DNA from: Lasiosphaeria ovina
Taxonomy: Eukaryota; Ascomycota; Sordariomycetes; Sordariales; Lasiosphaeriaceae
NCBI GenBank assembly: GCA_033439765.1
Contig: JAULSN010000004.1
Location: 3,978,001 to 4,042,000 of the forward strand
DNA length: 64,000 bases
Reading direction: 5' to 3'
This document shows, in pieces, positions 23,507 to 33,403 of the stretch (position 1 is its first letter; each line of letters opens with the position of its first letter). The translations under genes and the position numbers were made by a program. The notes below the pieces were generated by a model. The model saw nothing but the letters and a program-made list of their open reading frames with translations. It was not told where the DNA came from and ran no database searches.

Positions 23507-26500
23507 ATGTCTTCCACACCGGATACCACCCGCCAAGCCACCCCTGTCCTCCCAGTTATGGCGTCGGAGCCTACCCAGCTGCGGCGTTCGCGCCCGGCCA
23601 TGCTCCAGACATGCTCTCCTCTGCAGTCCCAGCTCGTCATTGTCCCGTCATCCACCGCAAGCAACTCCCCCATCACACCCAGCTCCGGCCATACCTCGCC
23701 CACCCTGTCCACTGAGACCATTGGAACCAGCATGACTGCAGATAGCTCCGTTCTTGAGTCTCCAGAACCGCTGGAACCCTCCCCAGGGAGGGGATTGGAC
23801 GAGATATTCCCTCCCTTTCAGCTGCCGGAACCCATCACCACCCCCATGAGTAGCTCCTCTACCTTGTCTGCGCGGACCAGCAGCACTTCCCTCAAGCAGG
23901 GCGTCTTGAGAAGCCCTACCCCTGCCATGAGTGAGGTCGTCAAGAGTACAAGTCTTATCCGACGCACCTCCAACTCAATGAGAAAGGCCATAAACGGTTT
24001 ACCGCGGCCGCGGCGACATTCCTCGACCAACGCAAGGAGCCGAGACGGGAGTGTTGCAGGGTTGGTTCGACGGCGGGGAAGCACTAGCAACCAAAACCAG
24101 TCTGAGCACAACAGCCCCTTCTACCCCGACTCTGACGACGATTGTGCCGTTGAGAAGGACGAAGGCGGCCTTTACATTGGGCTTGATGGTGCCTCCAGAG
24201 AACTTTCCCCCTTGAGATCGAGCAGCTCACAGGACGGCTCTTCTTCTTCGTCTTCAACCATTACGGCGGCCCCCGTCCCGCTTGCGCTGCGCCAAGGCAC
24301 ACCCTTGAACAAGGTGACGAAAAAGAAGACACTGAAGAAGATAAACATGGTCCTCGACCCCGATTCGGCCAAGATTTGGTGGGATAAAAACCGCCCATCA
24401 AAGTCGATCTATATCGATGACATTCGGGAGATACGCACGGCCGAGGACATTCGGCAATACCGGCTAGACTTTGGTCTTCCAGAGAGTGTGGAGCCACGGT
24501 TCTTCTCCATCATCCATGCGCCCCCGGGAGAGTCGAGAACCAAGGTGCTGCACTTCGTCGCCGACTCGCCGGAAGGGTTCCAGGCGTGGACAGAGGCGCT
24601 GGATGCCATTTCCAAGCACCGTCAAGAGTTTGCCACAAACTTGATGACTTTCAACGACAAGGCCATCCGCGCATATTGGCACACCGAGATGGCCAGGCAG
24701 TTTGAGGACAAGCCGCACTCGCCTGAGGAGGAATATATCGACTTCGCCGGTGTAGAGCGCGTATGTCGCACTTTGCACATTCACGTTTCTGCGCTGCAGT
24801 TGCGCAGGGCGCTGGATAGTGTCAAAAAGAGGATAACGAGCTCGGCCGACGACTTGCCATCGGGCCAGGGCGGCGCTGATCGGTTCGATCTTGCCGAGTT
24901 TCTGGAGTTTGTGCGAGTCATGAAGGTTAGGAGCGATGTGCACGCGGTGTTCCGCCGCCAGGAGATGGCCGACGTTGAACGTGGCATGACAAAGGACGAG
25001 TTCCTGCAGTTTTTGCGTCATGTGCAGTGCGAAAACGTCGATGAGGACTTGGAGTTGTGGGAAAGCGTTTTTGCCCAGTTCGCCCGCAGGGTCAAGCCGA
25101 AGGATGCCGATAAGCAGGCCAACGGTGGCGAAGAGGTCCTGGCCGTGTCGGAAGTCGGATTAGCCAGCTTCTTCACCTCGACGTACAACGTTGTTATCGC
25201 CAGAGAGCCCAAGGACTACAAGCTAGACCGGCCCGTATGCGAATACTACATCTCCAGCTCACATAACACATACCTTCTGGGGCGCCAAGTCGCTGGAGTG
25301 TCGAGCGTCGAGGGCTACATCTCCGCATTGATGCAGTGCTGCCGCTGTGTTGAGGTGGACTGTTGGGATGGCCCCGACGACCAGCCCGTTGTGATGCATG
25401 GACGCACGTGGACGACGCGCATCTCGTTCCTCGAGGTAATCAAGGCCATCAAGAAGTACGCCTTCGCCAAGTCTCGCTTCCCTTTGTGGATCTCGCTCGA
25501 GGTTCGGTGCAATCTTGCGACACAGGCGAACATGGCCAAGATCATGATCGAAGTCTTCGGTGAGAAGCTCGTCCGTGCGCCCCTCGACCCCTCGGCGACC
25601 GTTCTGCCGTCGCCCTCTGACTTGGAGGGACGGATTCTCATCAAGGTCAAGCAGTCGCAACTGCCCGAGGAGTCGCCCAGAAACGGCGAGTGGTTTCCAC
25701 GGAAGCGCGGTAACAGCCAGCCCTCGCCGTACCAGCGAGCGGTGACGTTGGACAACACATCCGTGCCGCCCTTGCCGGCAAGTCCTCTGCTGAGCCCGAC
25801 TCCGCACTCGCGCTCCACTGTCCAATATCACACCATAACCGAGGGCGAGGTTCACGAGATACCAAGTAGCAGCCCCAGCGAGTGTGAAAGCGAGTGCGAA
25901 AAAGACTCGGCAGGGGCCAAGAGGATCAACAGCAGGATCAACCCCGTGCTGGGCGACCTGGGGGTGTATTGCGTCGGGATCCCCTTTGAGGGGTTCGATA
26001 GCCCCGACGCGAAGAGGTTCAACCACATCTTTTCCTTCAAGGAGCGGACGTTTGCCGAGAAGAGCCAACCCGGAGAATCGAAGCGGAAGCTTATAACCCA
26101 CAACATGCGATTCCTGATGCGAGTGTACCCGAATGGGGGCCGCATTTCGTCGACCAATTTTGATCCGCTCATCTACTGGAAGCGCGGGGTCCAGATGGCT
26201 GCCCTCAACTGGCAAACGTTTGACACGGGGATGCAAATAAACCAAGCCATGTTTGACAGCGGCACGGATCAATCGGGTTATGTCTTGAAGCCCCCCGAGG
26301 GACGCAACTTTCCAGTGCTGCCTCCCGACCAGTGTGTGAACAAGCGGCCGCGGAAGCATGTCAGCTTCCGGATCGAGGTTATATCTGCCCAGCAGCTTAT
26401 GAGGCCGTGGAATTTAGGCGAGAAGAAAACCATGGATCCGTATGTCGAGGTCGAGGTCCTCCTCGCCGACGACAAGAAGAACAAGTCGGAAGCGGCAGTC

Positions 26501-26908
26501 AGCACCCCAGCTCAAGTTCTCAAGTTCCGCACAGGGATTGTTCGCGAAAATGGCTTTAACCCCGTGTTTGATGGGGGCCACACGTTCAACATTACCACAA
26601 AGTATCCCGACTTGATCTTTGTTCGATGGAGCGTGAAGCTCGCGGACAAGGGCTACAACGACCGGAATCCCCCGTTCGCCACCTTCACAGCTAAGCTAAG
26701 CAGCCTCAAGAAAGGATACCGAACAATTCCACTGCTCGACCAGAACGGAGACCGCTACCTGTTCTCGACTCTCTTCTGCAACATCAGCAAAGTCCAGCTT
26801 ACCGACATCATGGTTGCTTACCAAGAAGGTACTTCGAAGAGCGGCAACTTGCTCAAAAGCATTGGCAGGACCGTCTTCAACCAGTCTGGTGGAAACCCCA
26901 GCCAATAA
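23507..26908 (+). CDS. plc1: Phosphoinositide-specific phospholipase C
   Basis: An uninterrupted 1133-codon frame starting at ATG 23507. Residues 1-260 are Ser/Pro/Thr-rich and probably disordered. A PH-like domain spans about 265-385 and an EF-hand-like region about 385-560. The catalytic X box starts near 575 and the Y box spans about 815-930, separated by a variable Ser-rich linker (about 690-815). A C2 domain covers about 950-1100. The active-site residues of mammalian PLC-delta all have counterparts at the same spacing: His586-Asn587 (SSHNTY), Glu616 and Asp618 (EVDCWDG), His631 (VMHGRT) and Glu665 (ISLEVRC). The enzyme is predicted to hydrolyse PI(4,5)P2 to IP3 and diacylglycerol at the plasma membrane in a calcium-dependent way. 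It is longer than yeast Plc1 (869 residues), mainly through the N-terminal extension. It converges on the pfa3 gene. Confidence 0.95.
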   Translation: MSSTPDTTRQATPVLPVMASEPTQLRRSRPAMLQTCSPLQSQLVIVPSSTASNSPITPSSGHTSPTLSTETIGTSMTADSSVLESPEPLEPSPGRGLDEIFPPFQLPEPITTPMSSSSTLSARTSSTSLKQGVLRSPTPAMSEVVKSTSLIRRTSNSMRKAINGLPRPRRHSSTNARSRDGSVAGLVRRRGSTSNQNQSEHNSPFYPDSDDDCAVEKDEGGLYIGLDGASRELSPLRSSSSQDGSSSSSSTITAAPVPLALRQGTPLNKVTKKKTLKKINMVLDPDSAKIWWDKNRPSKSIYIDDIREIRTAEDIRQYRLDFGLPESVEPRFFSIIHAPPGESRTKVLHFVADSPEGFQAWTEALDAISKHRQEFATNLMTFNDKAIRAYWHTEMARQFEDKPHSPEEEYIDFAGVERVCRTLHIHVSALQLRRALDSVKKRITSSADDLPSGQGGADRFDLAEFLEFVRVMKVRSDVHAVFRRQEMADVERGMTKDEFLQFLRHVQCENVDEDLELWESVFAQFARRVKPKDADKQANGGEEVLAVSEVGLASFFTSTYNVVIAREPKDYKLDRPVCEYYISSSHNTYLLGRQVAGVSSVEGYISALMQCCRCVEVDCWDGPDDQPVVMHGRTWTTRISFLEVIKAIKKYAFAKSRFPLWISLEVRCNLATQANMAKIMIEVFGEKLVRAPLDPSATVLPSPSDLEGRILIKVKQSQLPEESPRNGEWFPRKRGNSQPSPYQRAVTLDNTSVPPLPASPLLSPTPHSRSTVQYHTITEGEVHEIPSSSPSECESECEKDSAGAKRINSRINPVLGDLGVYCVGIPFEGFDSPDAKRFNHIFSFKERTFAEKSQPGESKRKLITHNMRFLMRVYPNGGRISSTNFDPLIYWKRGVQMAALNWQTFDTGMQINQAMFDSGTDQSGYVLKPPEGRNFPVLPPDQCVNKRPRKHVSFRIEVISAQQLMRPWNLGEKKTMDPYVEVEVLLADDKKNKSEAAVSTPAQVLKFRTGIVRENGFNPVFDGGHTFNITTKYPDLIFVRWSVKLADKGYNDRNPPFATFTAKLSSLKKGYRTIPLLDQNGDRYLFSTLFCNISKVQLTDIMVAYQEGTSKSGNLLKSIGRTVFNQSGGNPSQ

Positions 26909-28829
26909 CTTTTTTCCCCACTTCAGAGCACATCTGTATCAATATGCCATTTTCCCTTATTTTCTTGCACATTCTAGAGTTAACAATCATGTATCACCAA
27001 CATATTTGTGCAGCGTCTTCCCCAAGAAGGGCCTGCGCCTGCGATTCCTCCTCACAGTTGCGACTCCTATCTAGCACTCAGATACCCCGAAGCCATTATA
27101 TTTGTGGCTTATGACCGTGCTACCCAGAGATACGCGGCTCTAGAGTCGCTTTTCCTATGTTTACCACATTGGATTCGGTATTCTTTTCCTTTGTTTTTTT
27201 TTTCCTTTGTTTTTTTCTTCCATTGCAGGAACAGGGGAAAGGAGTATGACTTAACTGCATATCTGTTGTCGGGGTCGTTTTGCTGGCCAACAGGGGCTCG
27301 AGACGTGCCTCGACGAAACAGGGCGAGGATATCTAAAGGAAAGAAGCAAGAAAAAAGCGATTGGATTTTTGGGGCTCTTTCAAGTTTTCTCACAAGTCTG
27401 ATTTGCGTATGCCCCACAGCTGAGACTGGGCTGGGCATGCCGATATGCATGGTAGAGAGGCGGCACATACCCCGTGGGATGGCGAGATCTGAGTTTATTG
27501 TTATTGCATCGTCACGGTTGGGTTAGTATGGGTGGTAACTTGTCTACCGGCCGAGCAGGCTCGTCTGTGGTAGTTTCGGGTTAGTTTCTTTGTTGCTTGT
27601 CGGCTTCCCCTGGCAGTTCATTTCTGGGATCTGGGTGTCAGTCAAACTACTTTGTTTGCTACTTTTCTTTTCTTCATTCCCTTTTCTTGCATCCAAGTGT
27701 TCCAGGTTGTGGCGGGCAGAGGCCATTTCAGCTACATCACAATCGTTGTCCACTCGCTGGGCTGTGTTCGTGAAGGCTGCGGTACCATGATGAGTGGTGG
27801 AATAGTAAGGGCCAATGCTTCCAGAAATAGGTACTTTTGCCCCCCTGTATCCCTCTTCTTGTCCCGGACCGCCTGTGGCCTGTCTCTACGAGCACTGGCT
27901 CCTTGGGATGAATTCAGCTTGGACTCGTTCCCATTTTTGTACATGTTTCTCTACCTGTCGAATCATTGGGTGGTCGTTCTGGGGGGCTGCATAACATCTA
28001 TACATATACACATTACACAATACATTAGTGGCTCGCGCTACGATTCATATATGATCTGTTCTTTATTGCATTGCGTTCTCATTATGATTGTCGTGCTCCG
28101 TAGCCTGAGATATCATTCATGCTTTCTGTCAACTAGCCCAACGCACATCGTTTCTCATTTGGGCCTACGGGTCTGGGTTACCTCAGGTACACCTCCCACC
28201 TGCCCAGGTAGAGGTATCTCTGTTTCTAGTCTGCCTAACAAATAAGCCAAGGCACTCAGGGATGCTTCGCTGGTGTTGGGGCCATTTGTCACTGACTGGT
28301 ATGTACGGGTGGGTGTTGGCTTGTGCCGACCGAGCCAAACCCTCAGCACCCCAGGTCAAGAAGAAACGAATATTGAAGTGAGAAAGCAAGACTTCCACAA
28401 AGACCCTGGGAGGAGGAAACTAAGGAAAATTTGCAATCGTATTTCCTCGAAGACTCGGTTAATTATTGTAGAAGATTCAAAGGATAAAACCCAGCACACC
28501 ACGTAAGGTAGGTACCTACTACCATGGTGTTCCGCGTCATAACAAAACAGGACAGGAGAGATGGAATAGAAACCTCATGTTATTCCTTTCCTAAATACAG
28601 ACTGCCTAGATGCGCCCCGATTGACTGAAATAGAAAGATCCGAGGTAATAATGCCACCTGAAAGAAACATAACCGTACAATAACAGTCGCAGCAGCAAAT
28701 AAGCAACGCTATCTTGAGGTGATATAAAAATATAAAATATATACGTGTACAAACGCGCTAGATGGACCATTTCTTCCCTTCTCTCCTGTCAACAAACTAC
28801 ATGTAGATGAGGCAGCTAAAAAAACCGAC
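26909..28829. other. Convergent intergenic region between PLC and PFA3
   Basis: This 1.9 kb stretch should contain both 3' untranslated regions. It is T-rich on the plus strand just after the PLC stop codon. Open frames such as 27652-28245 look hydrophobic only because of T-rich sequence and show no domain. No other feature is visible. Confidence 0.6.
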
Positions 28830-29378
28830 TTAATCAACGCCGCTATCGTCATCGTCATTGGCATTGTTGTTACTGCCAGCACGAGTCGGGAACCCCCTGC
28901 GGGTCCCTGTGCCATCCGCGGGTGGCGAGGGCCTCCCCAACAACCCAGGAACACCGCCGACGCCGCCACTGCCGGCAGCTCCTCCTCCCATGCGGCCCCA
29001 CCTGCCGTTGGTTACCACGTCCAGTGCACGGCGCTCGGCCTCGGCTTGTTGTTGTTGCTGCTGTCGCCGCCTTGCAGCACCGCTCTCGTCTTCATGGTCG
29101 TCGTCGTCGTAGTCATCCTCGTCGTCAGCCCCGTCAAGAGCACGCCCTCTTGGACTCAACCGCCGCATGGAGACGGAGTCCTGGTCTGCTGGAGACGTAA
29201 AGGGGTCATCCTCGTACATGTTCGGATCGCGCCCCAAGATGCGGTCCGCTTTGCTCGGCGTGCGACGGCCGGGCGATGAGACCGGGCTGGGGCTGCTGTA
29301 CTGAGGCGGCTGGAGATGCGAATTGTGGTAGATAGCCTGTGCTGGTGGTTGCTGGCTGCTTTGGTGCTCTTGTTGTTG

Positions 29379-29411
<33 letters not shown>

Positions 29412-30798
29412 AGACCAAGTAAGGGTTGGTTCTGGTGTGTCATCTCCCCCCCACCCGGCTGCCCGCTCCCGCACGCGCTGCTCCTCGCGTTCCAGGGCCA
29501 GGCGATCATGGGCCTCGATCCACTTCGGATTCGGCTCCCAGCTCCAGCCATCGCCCGTCGTGTTGCAAATTGGTAGTCCCCACAGCCACGGCGACGTGCC
29601 AAACAGATGCAGCAGGTTGCGGCGCGCGCCGAGATCGAAAGCGTTGGGAAGCTTCACCGAATCCTGTTCATCCAGGTACTCTTCGTAGCGCTTACGGGCG
29701 CGGTGCCGCTCCATCTCGTCGTAGGTAAAGCGGCGAGATCCGGCCTGGAGCTCAGGGTTAAGGTCGCGAGCGTCGTGGTCGCTGCCGCTGCCCTGTTGCT
29801 GCCACGATGAGTGCAAGGCGGGGGACGGCCGAAGATCCACTCCCTCCTCCGGCCTCGTAATGCCCGGCAAGACATTCTGGTGGAGATCGAGAAGCTGCTG
29901 GCCGTATCTTGGCAGCTGCACGCCTTGGCCTTCCGTGTGCTGGGCAATGTAGGCGTTCTGCATAGTGCGGCGCAAGGGAGAGAGGTAGCGGGTTTTCTCA
30001 AGGCACTCAATGGTGGTCTGGCCGCGCGAGGCCAGGTATATGTGCCAGGAAGTGAAAGCGCCGACGACAATGGAGATGATGCCGGCGACAACGCAGAGCA
30101 TAATATAGTTGACAGGCATGAGGGTCTCGACGTACGTGGTGTTGTTCATGATCTCAACCCACACCCAAACGGCCGAGGCGCCAAACGCGAAAAGGCTGAA
30201 GAGGGTGGTGTAGATGAGGAACAACAGGAAGGCCTTGTGGTTTCGTAGACCAATGCACGTGGCCAACCAAGGGCAGTGGTGGTCCATCTTGAGCACGCAG
30301 CGGCGGCAAGTGGAGCAGTGGTGAGCGCGGTCAGGCTTGCGGGCCTGGCACTTTTTGCAGAAGCGCAGTTCGCCATTGGATTTGACAGTGAACGAGGTCG
30401 AGGGCGGATGGGCGTGTGTCGGGAGTGTGCTATAGCCGGTCTCGTTGGTGGTGCTGCCGGGCGAAGTGAAGACGGCGGTGGTGTAAGACCAGTTCAACAG
30501 AACATAGAGGGAGACGCCAATAACGCCTGTCCACCGGCCTGTAGGGGAGCGACGAGGGTTAGCACGAGACGGGAAGAGGACAATGGAAATGGCACGGGGG
30601 CAACTCACCAAGCCAGTTCACCTTAGAGGACTCGGTGCTAAGTGTCACCAGTACAAAGACAGCCCAACTGGTCAATCCATAGACGAAAAGCAGAGGGAAG
30701 TAGGTAGCTGCGGCGCAACAGGTGCGCTCAAGCTTGCGCGCCCAGCGTCGAGCCATGCTGGAGCTAGAGAACGAAGCCGGCAGCGTCTCCTCATCCAT
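28830..30798 (-). CDS. pfa3: Palmitoyltransferase Pfa3 (DHHC family)
   Basis: Two exons on the minus strand, 30798-30609 and 30538-28830, with a 70 bp GT-AG intron, encode 632 residues. The start is ATG 30798; an in-frame ATG at residue 15 (MARRWARKLER) is an alternative that matches the usual beginning of fungal Pfa3 proteins. Membrane segments are visible at about 31-51, 67-85, 165-192 and 200-225. The cysteine-rich domain lies at about 120-170 with the catalytic DHHC at 149-152 (KMDHHCPW), followed by a TTIE motif and the PaCCT-like block NAFDLGARRNL. Enzymes of this family S-acylate cytosolic cysteines; yeast Pfa3 palmitoylates Vac8 at the vacuole. The C-terminal third is long, polar and low in complexity, with a 14-glutamine run encoded around 29375-29412 and an acidic stretch, so it is probably disordered. 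It shares a divergent intergenic region with the E2 gene. Confidence 0.92.
29372..29412 (-). repeat. CAG/CAA repeat encoding polyglutamine in Pfa3
   Basis: Seen on the plus strand as a run of TGC/TGT/GCT triplets, this repeat encodes 14 consecutive glutamines after a Trp-Ser in the C-terminal tail of Pfa3. Mixed CAG and CAA codons interrupt the 5' part and the remainder is pure CAG. Confidence 0.9.
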
Positions 30799-31770
30799 CG
30801 GTCGGTTGTGTTGTCGTGTTACGTTGGTTGCGACTTTGGACCTCGAGTTCGGGTTCTTTTCAGGTGCCGATTCAGGGGGCGACAGGGCAGATCGCTGCGG
30901 TGAGCTTTACTGGGTAGCGAGCGAGCAAACCTAGGCAAAGTACAAAGTACCACCTATTCGCTATCGGTCCATGGCTTTGATAGCAGTGGCAGACGTATTG
31001 CGGGTGCGGCGCCGTGCTTGGCTGCCTGGGCTAGTCGGGAGACGCGGAACTAGAAGACAATGGGACGGACGGGAGAAGGAGTGTGGTTGTCGTGTTCGCG
31101 TAATAATGTAGCAGCGGGATCGCTGGAAGTTGGCGGCGGTTCGGGAACATGCAGGGGTCCGCTGCCCGGCTGCTGCCAGCCCAGGCCAATGTCAGCATCA
31201 GCCTCAAGCGACAGGGCCCCCTCCCGGCACTCGCATTCCGTCAGCCAGGCAGGGTTGCATAAACGCTCGGACCAACACTCTCGCCGAGCCCAGTCTTAGC
31301 AGTAAGTCTTCTCTTCTAACAGTACGTGTACAGGTTGACACTTCTTGACAGACAATTCAACGTTGCATTCGACCAAATTCGTATTTTCAGCTCGAGTTCT
31401 TTACGACTTTGCAACTGATTATCATTCTGCCGTTAGTAACGGGATATAGACTTGGTGATGCGAATTAGCAAATTCAGCGTAGTATTTGTTTAACCAACTA
31501 AGCTAACCAGGTGGTGGCTTTCATCTTAAGAAGGTGGGTGTTCATCTCTTCTCTCTGTCTCACACGGAAATGTCTTTGTTTGAGATTATACGACAACCCC
31601 ACCCTAAGTTACAAGTTTCCTCACCTTTCGGCGCCATTTCGCTGTGAAACGTCACGTGGACCAAGTGTCGAAAAAACTCCACCACGACCTCTGAAAATGC
31701 TTGCAAACCCTGACCCTGACTCAGGTCCGACTTGACTCAATACCTGCAATTGTCTTCAACAAAAGCATCA

Positions 31771-31869
31771 GCCCGGTTAGCTCAGTTTGGTTAGCAGCGT
31801 CGTACTAATACCGTCGAGAGACAGTATCTTGTAATGCGAAGGTCAACAGTTCAATCCTGTTACTGGGCA
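31771..31869 (+). tRNA. tRNA-Ile (anticodon AAT) with a 23 nt intron
   Basis: The acceptor stem GCCCGGT pairs with ACTGGGC (one G-T pair) and is followed by discriminator A at 31869. The D-arm region begins TAGCTCAGTTTGGTTAG (box A). The anticodon stem TCGTA pairs with TGCGA, and the loop C-T-AAT-A is interrupted after position 37 by an intron at 31811-31833, the canonical site. The T arm ACAGTTCAATCCTGT supplies box B with a perfect five-pair stem, and T-runs at 31876-31885 provide a Pol III terminator. The 3' side of the D stem reads GCAGC where GAGC is usual, leaving a mismatch or an extra base, so function is likely but not certain. Confidence 0.88.
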
Positions 31870-32003
31870 TCGCAGTTTTCTTTTTGCCTCCGCTTCCTAT
31901 TGTAAATAACACTTTCCTGTCTGCGAGATTTGATCAAGCCGGTTCGGCAGTATCTCGATCGAGGCCGCGCTAGTGATAATTTTGACCCTTGGCGCACTGC
32001 CAG

Positions 32004-32039
32004 AACCCTAACCCTGCACAGTGCACAGTGCACAGTGCA
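32004..32039 (+). promoter_or_regulatory. Telobox-like element plus GCACAGT triple repeat
   Basis: AACCCTAACCCT equals two telomere-type repeats (TTAGGG on the other strand) and is followed by three perfect GCACAGT units ending in GCA. Such interstitial telomere-like boxes occur in promoters of fungal and plant growth genes; a regulatory role here is inferred from position only. Confidence 0.5.
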
Positions 32040-32299
32040 AATGCTTGGGAGAAGCGGGGCAGCGTTGGCGACTTGGCGCCTCTCGGCCTCCATGTCATCA
32101 GCCTTATCATTACGTCGTCGAACAGCTGTCATCAACCAACCATCCCCACGACATAACCACCTACCACCTCGCGATCCCTCCACTGACCCCGTCACCTATA
32201 TACCAGCGCGCACTGCCGTCGCCCTCTTCGAGTACACATCCACCACCTTAACTACTGTAGAAACACATTCGACGGGTCAAGCACAAAGCAGTCGCACCC

Positions 32300-33403
32300 A
32301 TGGCGACGCCAAAGTTCAATTCCAAGTCCCCCACCATACGGCGCATCCGTAAGCTCCCCCCTTCTTACACTACCCATCACGGCTCGTTGGAAGTGCAAGG
32401 CAAGGCCATGGACGCTCACTAATGCCATTTTAATCCTACAGTGCGTGAAGCGCAGGAACTCTCCTCCTCGCCGTCGGGGGATTACACGGCCACGCCGCTG
32501 GAAAGCGATCTCTTTGAATGGCACTTTACGCTCCGCGGCCCGCCGAACTCCGTCTATGCCGACGGCATATACCACGGGCGCATCGTGCTGCCGCCGGGCT
32601 ACCCGCTGCGGCCTCCGTCCTTTCGCTTCGTGACGCCGTCGGGCCGCTTCGAGACGAACCGCGAGATCTGCCTGTCCATCTCGGGCCACCACGAGGAGAC
32701 GTGGCAGCCGGCCTGGGGCGTGCGCACCGCCCTGGTCGCTCTGCGCTCCTTTATGGAGACGGACCCGCGCGGCCAGCTCGGCGGCCTCGAAACCACCGAC
32801 GCCGTACGCCGCCGCCTCGCCACCGAGTCTCGCGAGTGGCGCTGCTCCAGCGCCTGCTCTGCCGGCCGTACCAACGCCGAGATCATGCGCGACTGTGAGA
32901 CCGCTGCCAGAGAGCACCAGGGGGGCGAGAAGGCTGAGGTCCAGGTCGATATTCCTCCTGAGCTGAAGCTGGCGTGGCGGGACGAGATGGGGAAAAACGC
33001 TTCTGCCGGTGCTTCCGCTGCGGAAACATTACCAGGCACGGCAGCAACGGTCACGACAACGACGCAGACTAGAAGATATGACGACGGTAATAACGACAAC
33101 GACGACGACGGCGACGACGAAAGCGCAGAGCTGGCAGAGGGTTTCGTGCAGACAACTTTACAATCACTGGCGCCACCACCGCCGGTGCCGGTGCCCGCAC
33201 CAGCAGTATCATGGCAGCCCCAGCCCCAGCCCCAGCCCCAGCCCCAGCCGACAAGGACAATACCCCTGCCACCCCAGCAGCAGGCCTATGCACCGCCACG
33301 GAGGGTGTCCAACGACGACGTGTCAGTCTGGATTGACCGGCTGATCGTCATCGTTGGCGTGGTCTTGGCAGCCATGATCATCAGAGTGTTTTTGGGAGAG
33401 TAA
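32300..33403 (+). CDS. Tail-anchored ER ubiquitin-conjugating enzyme (Ubc6/UBE2J type)
   Basis: Exons 32300-32348 and 32442-33403, joined across a 93 bp GT-AG intron with a CACTAAT branch site, encode 336 residues. The UBC fold occupies about residues 10-160. The catalytic cysteine is Cys93 in REICLSISGHHEETWQP, a sequence diagnostic of the UBE2J/Ubc6 branch, which has TPSGRF in place of the usual HPN motif. After a low-complexity spacer containing a PQ repeat (about 33217-33250), a single C-terminal hydrophobic segment (DRLIVIVGVVLAAMIIRVFL) provides a tail anchor. Such enzymes sit on the ER facing the cytosol and ubiquitinate substrates of ER-associated degradation together with Doa10- or Hrd1-type ligases. 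The active-site sequence is closer to UBE2J1 (NCUBE1) than to yeast Ubc6, so no single gene symbol is assigned. Confidence 0.93.

Larger units (their letters stand above)
30799..32299. promoter_or_regulatory. Divergent intergenic region, PFA3/tRNA-Ile/E2
   Basis: This 1.5 kb stretch separates the divergent pfa3 and ubiquitin-conjugating enzyme genes and contains the tRNA-Ile gene (31771-31869). About 285 bp before the E2 start codon is a two-unit telobox-like element, AACCCTAACCCT (32004-32015), directly followed by three GCACAGT units (32016-32039). No TATA box is evident for either protein gene. Confidence 0.6.

Noticed and set aside
25259..26359. 366-codon minus-strand open frame inside the PLC gene
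   Set aside because: Antisense shadow of the conserved phospholipase C catalytic region.
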